From contig CABSNL010000025.1 of the NCBI GenBank assembly GCA_902479095.1, positions 1 through 27,070 on the forward strand: a stretch of 27,070 nucleotides of DNA, given 5' to 3'. Below, in pieces: positions 1 through 6,115 of this stretch. This stretch comes from an uncultured Collinsella sp. (lineage in GTDB: Bacteria > Actinomycetota > Coriobacteriia > Coriobacteriales > Coriobacteriaceae). A model generated the notes under the pieces. That model was not told where the DNA came from. It saw only the letters and a program-made list of their open reading frames with translations, and did not search any database. The first letter of the stretch is position 1. Every line of letters starts with the position of its first letter. Made by a program: the position numbers and the translations under genes.

Positions 1-47
1 GAGATCAGCCTCGGTCTCGTGGGCTCGGAGATGTGTATAAGAGACAG
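1..47 (+). other. Illumina Nextera adapter plus index contamination (not biological)
   Basis: Bases 14-47 are the Nextera transposase read-2 adapter, ending in the 19-bp Tn5 mosaic end at 29-47 (AGATGTGTATAAGAGACAG). Bases 1-5 (GAGAT) match the end of the P7 flow-cell oligo. Bases 6-13 (CAGCCTCG) sit exactly where the 8-base i7 index belongs and match the index I know as N710. The order P7, index, adapter, genomic insert is complete, so chance is implausible. Genomic sequence starts at base 48. A reading frame that appears to start at 33 with GTG lies inside the adapter and is not a real start. Confidence 0.97.
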
Positions 48-641
48 GTGCCGGCACCGTGCGACCGCCACGAGGCTTTTGTCATCCCCAGCGACATCTG
101 CTTTGCGGCAAGCGCGTGCGACCCGCGTCGCCTGGGCATTGACGTGACGGGCGCCTGGGCGGTTGCCGCCAACGCGCTCTCCTACGACTACCTGTGGAAC
201 GAGATCCGCGTGAAGGGCGGTGCGTACGGCTGCGGATTCCGTGCGGCCGGCGAGCGTCAGGCGGCGTTCTACACCTACCGCGACCCGGCAATCGACCCCT
301 CGATTGAACGTGTGGCGCGCGCAGGCGAATGGCTCGGCAGCTTTGAGCCCGACGAGGCCGCCTTTGAGGGCTTTATCGTAAGCTGTGTGAGCGGCATGGA
401 CGCGCCGGTGAAGCCGTACGCGCTCACCAAGCGCCGCAACACGACCTACCTGGCCGGGCTCGATCCGCATGCACGCGAGGAGCGCCGCGCCCAGATGCTC
501 GCCGCCACACCCGGTGAGCTTCGCTCGCTCGGCGCCGACGTCACGCGCATCGCGGCCGAATCGCCAACCTGCATCTTTGGCGGCCGAGACGTCATCGCCA
601 AGAGCAACGCCGGCTTTAACGTCGTCGACCTGATGGGCTAA
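48..641 (+). CDS. M16 (insulinase/PreP-like) metallopeptidase, C-terminal fragment
   Basis: This is the last ~197 residues of an M16-family zinc peptidase; the 5' part is cut off by the contig edge and adapter. The diagnostic stretch is LWNEIRVKGGAYG (about residues 48-60 of the fragment), which matches the C-terminal, non-catalytic half of presequence-protease/M16C enzymes, where the R and the GGAYG element help bind the substrate. The following YRDP and the long helix-rich tail also fit. The HXXEH zinc motif would be in the missing N-terminal half, so activity cannot be judged. These enzymes degrade peptides, usually in the cytosol in bacteria. The frame is open from base 48 to the TAA at 639-641, and a terminator-like hairpin follows about 10 bases later. 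The family call is firm; the subfamily is inferred from the short motif. Confidence 0.85.
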   Translation: MPAPCDRHEAFVIPSDICFAASACDPRRLGIDVTGAWAVAANALSYDYLWNEIRVKGGAYGCGFRAAGERQAAFYTYRDPAIDPSIERVARAGEWLGSFEPDEAAFEGFIVSCVSGMDAPVKPYALTKRRNTTYLAGLDPHAREERRAQMLAATPGELRSLGADVTRIAAESPTCIFGGRDVIAKSNAGFNVVDLMG

Positions 642-650
642 CGCACAGCA

Positions 651-694
651 AAGGTAGATTTTTGGGACATGCCTGAAAATCTACCTTTTCTTTT
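651..694 (+). terminator. Terminator-like hairpin after the M16 gene
   Basis: Perfect 12-bp arms AAGGTAGATTTT (651-662) and AAAATCTACCTT (676-687) enclose a 13-base loop and are followed by a T-rich tract to 694. The position just after the stop codon fits a rho-independent terminator. The stem is AT-rich for a terminator. A diverged copy of the same sequence occurs at 4901-4930 in opposite orientation, so this is also a dispersed repeat. Confidence 0.6.
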
Positions 695-744
695 GCCGCG
701 GACCGGGCAGGCGGCCCGACTTCGGCCCGCCCCGTCCCACCAGT

Positions 745-807
745 TTTGTCTCGATCTGTAACAGCTAGGCCCATTTATGTCGAGTTACTGTTACAGATCG
801 AGACAAA
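745..807. repeat. Palindromic repeat, 18-bp perfect arms
   Basis: Arms TTTGTCTCGATCTGTAAC (745-762) and its exact reverse complement (790-807) flank a 27-base centre. No gene or obvious terminator T-run is associated with it. The perfect arms point to a recent or selected REP-like element. Confidence 0.8.
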
Positions 808-835
808 CCGCCGCAGACATCCGCCCTTCAGCAAA

Positions 836-872
836 AACCACCGCAAAGGGGACAGGCACCTTTGTGGTGGTT
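836..872. repeat. Palindromic repeat around a GGGGACAG core
   Basis: Arms AACCACCGCAAAGG (836-849) and CCTTTGTGGTGGTT (859-872) pair with a single non-Watson-Crick position. The centre contains GGACAGG, a core also seen in the palindromes at 1634, 13265, 14481 and 20610, suggesting one broad family. Confidence 0.75.
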
Positions 873-879
873 CGAACAC

Positions 880-908
880 TTGTTCTATCCGTACACATGT
901 TCTATAGT
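880..908 (+). promoter_or_regulatory. Candidate hicAB promoter
   Basis: TTGTTC at 880-885 and TATAGT at 903-908 are separated by 17 bp, a good sigma-A-type arrangement, and lie about 60 bases upstream of the hicA start. The boxes overlap two copies of TGTTCTAT (881-888 and 898-905), the same word found near SIS1. Confidence 0.5.
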
Positions 909-933
909 AGGGGTACTTGCATCGGACTTAAAT

Positions 934-954
934 TGCAACTAGGATATAGTTGCA
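934..954. promoter_or_regulatory. Inverted repeat, candidate HicB operator
   Basis: TGCAACTA (934-941) and TAGTTGCA (947-954) form perfect 8-bp arms around GGATA. The site lies between the promoter candidate and the hicA start. HicB antitoxins with a ribbon-helix-helix domain usually repress their own operon through such palindromes, so the placement fits autoregulation. This is inference; binding is untested. Confidence 0.5.
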
Positions 955-968
955 GAATGTGAGGCGGG

Positions 969-1232
969 ATGACGCGGACCGATAAACTCATCGCCCAACT
1001 GCTTAGCTGCCCTTCGACGTATCGGTATACCGATTTTTTAAAAGTCATGGCTTCATATGGCTTTGAAATGGACAACAAAGGCAAGACGTCCGGATCGCGC
1101 ATTCGCTTCTACAGGCCATCGGACGGCAGGATGTTCGTAATGCACGCGCCACATCCATCTGACGAATTGACAGCGGGGACCATTCGAAACATCGTTCGAT
1201 TTCTGCAAGATGTCGGAGGTAGTCATGAGTAA
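969..1232 (+). CDS. hicA: HicA-family mRNA interferase toxin
   Basis: An 87-residue protein with the small double-stranded-RNA-binding fold typical of HicA. The helix YTDFLKVMASYGFEM is followed by a basic strand, GSRIRFYR, and the strand/turn MFVMHAPHPSDEL, which carries the HicA histidine. HicA toxins cleave mRNA and block translation. At 87 residues it is longer than the ~58-residue E. coli HicA but within the family range. The ATG at 969 has a purine-rich but imperfect GAGGCGGG just before it. The stop overlaps the downstream antitoxin gene by 8 bases, the usual toxin-first hicAB order. The region is visibly less GC-rich than its neighbours, which suggests horizontal acquisition. Family confidence is high because of the HAPHPSDEL motif and the paired HicB. 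Confidence 0.88.
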   Translation: MTRTDKLIAQLLSCPSTYRYTDFLKVMASYGFEMDNKGKTSGSRIRFYRPSDGRMFVMHAPHPSDELTAGTIRNIVRFLQDVGGSHE

Positions 1233-1554
1233 CGTTTTGGCATACAAGGGCTATTTCGCCCCAGTCGAGTTCGATGCCGAACAGCATGTGCTAACAGGTA
1301 TGGTCACCGGCATTAGGGACGCAATCGTATTTGAAGGCTCCACGGTTAAAGAAGTGGAGCAATGCTTCCACGACGCCGTTGACGATTACCTTGAGTTTTG
1401 CGCCGAGAAAGGCAAGGAACCCGAGCGGGCTTTTAAGGGCTCGTTCAACGTAAGAACGGGTTCCGAGCTTCATAAGCAAGCAGCGCTGGCAGCGGCAAAG
1501 AAGGGTGAGTCACTCAATAAGTTTGTGACTGAAGCAATTGCTGCAGCGTTATAG
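1225..1554 (+). CDS. hicB: HicB-family antitoxin
   Basis: A 109-residue antitoxin partner of HicA. The N-terminal ~75 residues form the partial RNase-H-like HicB fold (GYFAPVEFDAEQHVLTG, then the helix EVEQCFHDAVDDYLEFC). The C-terminal ~35 residues, FNVRTGSELHKQAALAAAKK followed by ESLNKFVTEAI, look like a ribbon-helix-helix DNA-binding domain, so this protein probably both neutralises HicA and represses the operon. The chosen start, ATG at 1225, has GGAGG at 1215-1219 with 5-base spacing; an in-frame ATG at 1210 has no such site. It overlaps hicA by 8 bases, which implies translational coupling. No terminator is evident before the repeat at 1634. Confidence 0.88.
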   Translation: MSNVLAYKGYFAPVEFDAEQHVLTGMVTGIRDAIVFEGSTVKEVEQCFHDAVDDYLEFCAEKGKEPERAFKGSFNVRTGSELHKQAALAAAKKGESLNKFVTEAIAAAL

Positions 1555-1633
1555 CATTAACGCCTAGGCCCAAACAACCACAAAGGGCGCAGTTCGCAGG
1601 CATATTTGCAGTGGCTTTACTGCTCATATCGCG

Positions 1634-1680
1634 TTTGCCCAGATAAAAGCTGCCAAAATAAACCTGTCCCTTTTTGGTAG
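1634..1680 (+). repeat. Dispersed repeat R1, copy 1
   Basis: Contains TTTGCCCAGATAAAA, then CTGCCAAAA, a CCTGTCCC core and TTTTTGGTAG. The two ends can pair (CTGCCAAAA with TTTTGGTAG). Related copies lie at 11131-11177, 13265-13311 and 20610-20640, all in short gaps between genes. It ends ~20 bases before the next start codon. Confidence 0.8.
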
Positions 1681-1700
1681 ATTTGGGAGATGAGGCTGGA

Positions 1701-2297
1701 ATGGATAAGGCTGAGTTGCGGCGGGCGGTGATTGCTCGGCGCGATGCTATTGATTTGGATGTTCGGGCAGCGAAGTCTGCTGTTGTATGCGCGCGGCTTG
1801 TTGAGCTGATGGAGTCCAGCGGCACTGCGGGCCAACGCACCGTTGCCGTCTATGCCGCGATGGGTTCCGAAGTCGACCCCGCCGCGTTTGCCGCCGCGGC
1901 CGCCAAATGCGGCTGGCGCGTGGCCTATCCGTGCATGCTCTCGGCAACAGACGCCATGGCTTATGGCCAGCGCATGTGCATGCGGGCAGTCTCTGCCGGC
2001 GATGCGTCCGAGGCCCCGTATATTGCTCATCCCACGCGGGTCTTCGCGGCTACGGACGTCGACAGCAGCCGCTTCCCCACCGTGCCTGCCGCCGAGCTCG
2101 ACATGATTATCGTGCCGCTCGTGGCTTTCGACCGCACCGGCGCGCGCCTAGGCTACGGCGGCGGCTGCTACGACCGCTACCTGCCCACAGTTGCACCTGA
2201 ATGCCTAATCGTCGGCATCGCCTTTGACGAGCAACGCGTCGACCACGTTCCCACCGATGCGCACGACCTGCCGCTGTCCCACATCGTCAGCGCCTAG
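1701..2297 (+). CDS. 5-formyltetrahydrofolate cyclo-ligase
   Basis: A 198-residue protein that converts 5-formyl-THF to 5,10-methenyl-THF with ATP in the cytosolic one-carbon pool. The diagnostic signature ARLGYGGGCYDRYL is at about residues 148-161, preceded by the MIIVPLVAFDRTG strand and followed by VGIAFDEQRV, all in the family order. The basic N-terminal helix KAELRRAVIARRDAI also matches the family (RK..R..RR). Length is normal. ATG at 1701 is chosen because GAGG lies at 1692-1695; an upstream in-frame GTG at 1674 lies inside the R1 repeat and would be unusual. It stands alone on the plus strand, and the next gene converges on it. E. coli calls its equivalent fau (ygfA). Confidence 0.93.
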   Translation: MDKAELRRAVIARRDAIDLDVRAAKSAVVCARLVELMESSGTAGQRTVAVYAAMGSEVDPAAFAAAAAKCGWRVAYPCMLSATDAMAYGQRMCMRAVSAGDASEAPYIAHPTRVFAATDVDSSRFPTVPAAELDMIIVPLVAFDRTGARLGYGGGCYDRYLPTVAPECLIVGIAFDEQRVDHVPTDAHDLPLSHIVSA

Positions 2298-2321
2298 CCG
2301 CCGCTGTATCGCACCCGCAAG

Positions 2322-2440
2322 ATGAGCGTGGAAAATCTCCCACTTTGAGCCCCCTTGCGAGCTAAAAACGGGAGATTATCCACGCTCATTCAACAAGCGT
2401 CCGAAAATCCACGCTCGTCCGTCCGATTTTCCACGCTTGT
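2322..2440 (+). repeat. Palindromic repeat R2, left flank copy
   Basis: Arms ATGAGCGTGGAAAATCTCCC (2322-2341) and GGGAGATTATCCACGCTCAT (2370-2389) pair with one mismatch. They are followed by a tail containing CGTCCGAAAATCCACGCTCG. The same order, in the same orientation, recurs at 3724-3842 on the other side of the gene at 2465-3427. Confidence 0.85.
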
Positions 2441-2464
2441 GCAGCCAAACGCCCTGCAACCGCC

Positions 2465-3427
2465 TCAGCACACGCGCGGTACGCCGGCAACTTTGAGCTT
2501 GCGATCGAGCTTTGCCGGATCCCTTAGATCATCCCAGCACAAGCGCACGATCTTGCAGTTATCAAGCAGCGAAAGCCTCGACTCGCGCTGGCGCTCATCA
2601 AATTGCGCCTTTGCGAGCTTGCCCTCCTCCGCCGCCTTCTCGCTTTTAACAAATCCGTCGAACTCCCCGATAATCAGCCGGTCGTCCACACGCCACAAGT
2701 AGTCAACGCGATACGGCCGTCCCGACTCAACTGGGTCGAACAGCTCAACTTGCAGCTCCGGCGTCTGCCAGCCGCGCTCGATCATCAGCGCGCGTGCCTT
2801 GGACTCGCCACCGCTTTCCGAAAGGCCATCGGCACACCGCGCAACACTTCGCGCCGTCACAACACCGCGACGATTTAGGCCAAGCTTGTCGACTACCTCA
2901 ACGAGATGCTCCCTCGACAACAGCTGCTCATGAAGCGCCGAGTCCGCAATGATCAGCCCCTCGACAAACGATGCATCGACCAGGCAATCCGTAATCGTTT
3001 GATCGATATCGGTCACGGCAATATCCATCTGGATTGCCCGTGTTTGACGAGCATAGCGATGACGAATGACCTGAGAGCCCGGCGTCGTCGATTGGGCTGG
3101 CATCGCGGCGATATGGATGTGCGTCAAATTGGCATGCGAAACCGAAAGGCCATAGATAACAGCCGCCGTATAGGAGCAAAATGTCCAGTCGGGGTGCTTT
3201 TGCGCAAGTGCCCGCACCCGATGCAGATAACGCTGCCGAAACTTGAGCTCGGACCAATATTCCGGACGCGCATACAGCCCCGACATGACTACTTCGAGAC
3301 TTCCCGCCGCCACCCGACGCTCAATCTGCTTTGCCTCCGCCGCCGTGCGCGCGTACACGCAACTCATCTGCTGTTCGCATGCTTTAATGTGACTTGCAAG
3401 TCTTTGATTCGCCGTCATGTTTCCCAT
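2465..3427 (-). CDS. AbiEi-like / DUF559 endonuclease-fold protein
   Basis: A 320-residue protein of the actinobacterial type that combines an AbiEi-like winged-helix N-terminal half with a C-terminal endonuclease-like (DUF559/Vsr-like) domain. The N-terminal part has VVMSGLYARPEYW (about 47-59), which resembles the wing-and-turn of AbiEi antitoxin-like proteins. The C-terminal part carries E208 (GGESK), D242 (RVDYLW) and E255-F-D257-G-F-V-K261, which fits a PD-(D/E)XK-type active site. The end, CKIVRLCWDDL, matches the final strand of that domain. The start at 3427 is chosen because GGGAGG precedes it by about 4 bases; longer frames to 3490 lack a site. Flanking direct repeats suggest a cassette. 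The role is unknown: an orphan regulator, a defence-related protein, or an AbiE-like antitoxin without its AbiEii partner. Confidence 0.7.
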   Translation of the reverse strand: MGNMTANQRLASHIKACEQQMSCVYARTAAEAKQIERRVAAGSLEVVMSGLYARPEYWSELKFRQRYLHRVRALAQKHPDWTFCSYTAAVIYGLSVSHANLTHIHIAAMPAQSTTPGSQVIRHRYARQTRAIQMDIAVTDIDQTITDCLVDASFVEGLIIADSALHEQLLSREHLVEVVDKLGLNRRGVVTARSVARCADGLSESGGESKARALMIERGWQTPELQVELFDPVESGRPYRVDYLWRVDDRLIIGEFDGFVKSEKAAEEGKLAKAQFDERQRESRLSLLDNCKIVRLCWDDLRDPAKLDRKLKVAGVPRVC

Positions 3428-3870
3428 GTCGCCTCCCAACTCTTGGAACGGCGCAAACGTACCAGACGGTTTCATGCGAAGTCTAACCAAATGCTGTCCT
3501 GGCGCTGACCAAATGCTTGACGGTTTTGAACGTTTTAGGCTGATGGCTTATATCTGCAGGTAGAAGCCTTGCCAAGAGATCCCTGTCTCCACATTTTGAG
3601 GCCTTGGTCCATTGGATTATCAGAAAGAAAAACCCGTCGAGATTCAAGACTACGCCAAATGCGACTTTGCCTCTGCATGCACCGTCTCTTAGCCGAGCCA
3701 TCGGCATCTACATGCCTAAAAAATGAGCGTGGATAATCTCCCGTTTTGAGCCTAGTTTTGAGCCAAAAGTGGGAGATTATCCACGCTCGATTTGTAAACG
3801 TCCGAAAATCCACGCTCGTGTGTCCGGATATCCTCGCTCGTCACGTCACGGCAGCAGCCACAGCCGCAGC
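3428..3870. other. Intergenic stretch; degraded-looking DNA and repeat R2
   Basis: About 440 bases with no supportable gene. 3428-3720 is visibly less GC-rich than its neighbours and contains two copies of GACCAAATGC-like words (3485-3520). It has short open frames on both strands with no recognisable similarity, so it may be a decayed gene or imported DNA. 3724-3842 is the right copy of repeat R2, ending ~30 bases from the metA stop. Confidence 0.55.
3724..3842 (+). repeat. Palindromic repeat R2, right flank copy
   Basis: Perfect 18-bp arms GAGCGTGGATAATCTCCC (3725-3742) and its reverse complement (3771-3788), then a tail with CGTCCGAAAATCCACGCTCG, as in the left copy. Orientation is the same as the copy at 2322, so the two form direct repeats around one gene. 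Confidence 0.85.
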
Positions 3871-4797
3871 CTAGTGCTCCTCGCCGGCGCGGGCCAGGTC
3901 GTAGGGCGTGGTCTGGTAGACGTAGTAGTTGAGCCAGTTGGTGTAGAGCAACTGAGCCTGGCTGCGCCAGACGTTGCGCGGCTCGGCCGTGGGGTCGTCA
4001 TTCGGGAAGTAATGCGCCGGAACCTGGGGGTTGAGCCCGCGCTTCACGTCGCGCTCGTACTCCAGGCGCAACGTGTCGGTATCGTACTCGGGATGGCCAA
4101 AGACAAAGAAGCGACGGCTGTCGGTCGACTTGACGATGTACAGGCCAACCTCGTCAGACACGGCCACAACCTCAAGCTGCGGCTCGGCCTCCACGTCCTC
4201 GCGGCGCACATCGGTGTTGCGCGAATGCACGGCATAGAAACGGTCGTCAAAGCCGCGGACCAGCGGGCTTTGCGGCTTCACCAGATAATGCTCAAATACG
4301 CCACTCGCCTTTGCCGGTAGGTCGTACTTCTGGATACCGTAATGATGGTATAGACCGGCCTGCGCACCCCAACAAATGTGCAGCGTGGAGTGCACGTGCG
4401 TGGTGGACCAATCCATGATCTGGCAGAGCTCGGGCCAGTAGTCGACCTCCTCGAACGGCATCTGCTCCACCGGCGCGCCCGTGATGATCAGGCCGTCGTA
4501 GTGGATGTCGCGGATGTCGTCGAACGTGCGATAGAACGTCTCCAGGTGGCCGGCGCTCACGTGCGTGGCCTCGTGCGTTTTCGTGCGCAGCAGGTCCACC
4601 TCCACCTGCAGCGGCGTGTTGGAGAGCTTGCGCATGATCTGCGTCTCGGTAGCGATCTTGGTGGGCATGAGGTTGAGGATGAGCACGCGCAGCGGACGGA
4701 TGTCCTGGTGCAGCGCGCGGTACTCGGTCATGACAAAGATGTTCTCGCTCTCGAGCTGCGCGGCGGCAGGGAGGGCGTCGGGAATGCGAATGGGCAT
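3871..4797 (-). CDS. metA: Homoserine O-acyltransferase, MetA family (predicted acetyl-CoA type)
   Basis: A 308-residue enzyme activating homoserine for methionine synthesis in the cytosol. Family motifs are in order: LNLMPTK (41-47), YDGLIITGAPVE (100-111), STLHICWGAQAGLYHH (137-152) and FVFGHPEYDTD (231-241). The catalytic triad equivalents Cys142, His235 and Glu237 are present at exactly the E. coli MetA numbering. Residue 111 is Glu; from the family literature Glu here marks acetyl-CoA users and Gly marks succinyl-CoA users, so homoserine O-acetyltransferase (MetAA) is predicted despite the common succinyltransferase annotation. The ATG at 4797 has AAGGAG with 6-base spacing. It is divergent from the dehydrogenase gene across a 209-bp gap. 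I see no SAM riboswitch in that gap. Confidence 0.93.
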   Translation of the reverse strand: MPIRIPDALPAAAQLESENIFVMTEYRALHQDIRPLRVLILNLMPTKIATETQIMRKLSNTPLQVEVDLLRTKTHEATHVSAGHLETFYRTFDDIRDIHYDGLIITGAPVEQMPFEEVDYWPELCQIMDWSTTHVHSTLHICWGAQAGLYHHYGIQKYDLPAKASGVFEHYLVKPQSPLVRGFDDRFYAVHSRNTDVRREDVEAEPQLEVVAVSDEVGLYIVKSTDSRRFFVFGHPEYDTDTLRLEYERDVKRGLNPQVPAHYFPNDDPTAEPRNVWRSQAQLLYTNWLNYYVYQTTPYDLARAGEEH

Positions 4798-4900
4798 GGA
4801 TGCTCCTTACGAGTCAGTTGCAGCTATGGTACAACGAGCGGCCCCGTCCGCGCGAGCACATCGCCCACCGATACCGTCAGCGGCCCAAATCGCTCCAAAA

Positions 4901-4930
4901 GTAGAGATTAAGGCATGCCCAAAAATCTAT
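4901..4930 (-). repeat. Diverged copy of the 651 hairpin repeat
   Basis: On the minus strand this reads TAGATTTTTGGGCATGCCTT followed by AATCTCTAC, close to the hairpin at 651-687 (TAGATTTTTGGGACATGCCT). The pairing is imperfect here and it sits between divergent genes, so it is not acting as a terminator for either. Confidence 0.65.
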
Positions 4931-4942
4931 GGCGCTTTAGCC

Positions 4943-4970
4943 TAGCAAAGTGGCAACAGGACGCTACAAT
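4943..4970 (+). promoter_or_regulatory. Weak promoter candidate for the dehydrogenase
   Basis: TAGCAA (4943-4948) and TACAAT (4965-4970) are 16 bp apart and 37 bases before the start codon. The -10 box is good and the -35 poor. Confidence 0.35.
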
Positions 4971-5006
4971 GGTTCGACGCGAAAACTCGGCCGAAAGGAT
5001 ACATAT

Positions 5007-5984
5007 ATGTACCAGACGCGTAAGATCGGTGTGGTCGGCCAGGGCCACGTAGGAGCACATGTCGCCAACAGCCTGCTCATGCAGGGCATTGCCGATGAGC
5101 TGCACCTGTGCGATATCAACGAGGCCAAGGTGACGTCCGAGGTCCAGGACCTGCGCGACTCCCTTTCGTTTGTCCCGTACAACACCAAGATCGTCAACTG
5201 CTACGACCACTACGAGGAGCTTGCCTGCTGCGACGTCATCGTCAACGCTGCCGGCAAGGTCGCGCTGGCCGCCGGCAACCGCGACGGCGAGCTGTTCTTT
5301 ACCACCGACGCCGCCCGCACCTTTGCCAAGCGCATCGTCGACGCCGGCTTTGACGGCATCTTCGTGAGCATCTCCAACCCCTGCGACGTCGTGTGCACCG
5401 AGCTGTGGCACCTGACCGGCTACGATCCCAAGAAGATCATCGGCTCGGGCTGCGGCCTGGACTCCGCCCGCCTGCGCACCGAGATCTCCAAGAAGGTCGG
5501 CGTGAGCCCCAAGTCCATCGACGCCTACATGATCGGCGAGCACGGCTTTAGCCAGCTGGCCGCCTTTAAGTCCGCGACCATCGCCGGCAAAAGCCTCAAC
5601 GAACTTCAGGCCGAGAACCCCGACAAGTATGCCTTCGACCACATGGAGATCGAGGAGCTCGCGCGCAAGGGCGGCTACGTAACCTACCAGGGTAAGCAGT
5701 GCACCGAGTACGCCGTCGCCAACTCCGCCGCGCGCGTCTGCGCCGCTGTGCTGCACAACGAGCACGCCGTGCTTTCGGCCTCTACGCTTATGACCGGCCA
5801 GTATGGCGAGGAGGGCATCTTCACCTCCCTGCCGTGCGTGATTGGTGCCGAGGGCGTCGAGGAGGTCTACACGCTCGACCTGTCCGAATGTGAGCTCGAG
5901 GGCTTCCACAAGAGCTGCCAGCACATTCGCGACAACATCGCCCAGCTCGACTGGTGGGATGCCGAGGCCTACGACGCCAAGTAA
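5007..5984 (+). CDS. L-2-hydroxyisocaproate / L-lactate dehydrogenase family protein
   Basis: A 325-residue NAD-dependent enzyme that reduces 2-oxo acids to L-2-hydroxy acids. The N-terminal Rossmann motif is GQGHVG (11-16), and D36 is placed to bind the NAD ribose. Catalytic residues are R92 (loop Arg), D152 and R155 in LDSARLR, and H179 in GEHG. The substrate loop (GKVALAAGNRDGELFF) and the C-terminal half (ARKGGY, YAVANSAARV) resemble Lactobacillus L-2-hydroxyisocaproate dehydrogenase more than classical lactate dehydrogenase, so branched or bulky 2-oxo acids are plausible. ATG at 5007 has AAAGGA with 7-base spacing; upstream in-frame codons to 4950 have no such site. A rho-independent terminator follows. 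Possible role: disposal of reducing power from amino-acid fermentation. Confidence 0.88.
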   Translation: MYQTRKIGVVGQGHVGAHVANSLLMQGIADELHLCDINEAKVTSEVQDLRDSLSFVPYNTKIVNCYDHYEELACCDVIVNAAGKVALAAGNRDGELFFTTDAARTFAKRIVDAGFDGIFVSISNPCDVVCTELWHLTGYDPKKIIGSGCGLDSARLRTEISKKVGVSPKSIDAYMIGEHGFSQLAAFKSATIAGKSLNELQAENPDKYAFDHMEIEELARKGGYVTYQGKQCTEYAVANSAARVCAAVLHNEHAVLSASTLMTGQYGEEGIFTSLPCVIGAEGVEEVYTLDLSECELEGFHKSCQHIRDNIAQLDWWDAEAYDAK

Positions 5985-6027
5985 GCCGCTGGCTGCCGCA
6001 ACCTTGCGAATCTATGCGCGATACTAA

Positions 6028-6067
6028 GCGGTCCGCACCGGAAACTCACCGGCGCGGCCCGCTTTTT
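6028..6067 (+). terminator. Rho-independent terminator after the dehydrogenase
   Basis: A GC-rich stem, GCGG.CCGC.CCGG paired with CCGG.GCGG.CCGC around AAACTCA, ends in TTTTT at 6063-6067, 44 bases after the stop codon. A second small hairpin (TTCACCT/AGGTGAA, 6078-6100) sits between it and the convergent SIS1 gene. Confidence 0.85.
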
Positions 6068-6115
6068 ACGCACGCCGTTCACCTGTAAATCGAAGGTGAA
6101 TACTTTTCCCGTTAC

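Larger units (their letters stand above)
642..968. other. Intergenic stretch with three palindromes and the hicAB control region
   Basis: No convincing gene. In order it holds a terminator-like hairpin (651-694), an 18-bp-arm palindrome (745-807), a 14-bp-arm palindrome around a GGGGACAG loop (836-872), then a promoter and operator candidate for hicAB (880-954). A 61-codon open frame at 777-962 runs straight through these repeats and has no family resemblance. Confidence 0.7.

Noticed and set aside
33..47. GTG start for the M16 fragment
   Set aside because: These bases are the Nextera mosaic end.
777..962. Small 61-codon frame upstream of hicA
   Set aside because: It is built from palindromic repeats and the hicAB promoter and has no ribosome binding site.
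3535..3813. 92-codon minus-strand frame upstream of the AbiEi-like gene
   Set aside because: No family resemblance, no ribosome binding site seen, and it runs into palindrome R2.
2322..3842. CRISPR array
   Set aside because: Only two copies ~1.4 kb apart, with a gene between and palindromic structure too long for a CRISPR repeat; no cas genes.
4798..5006. SAM riboswitch or T-box before metA
   Set aside because: No matching stems or conserved core were found in the minus-strand leader.
4908..5924. A 338-codon minus-strand frame opposite the dehydrogenase
   Set aside because: The plus strand encodes a complete NAD-dependent dehydrogenase with catalytic residues and a ribosome binding site.
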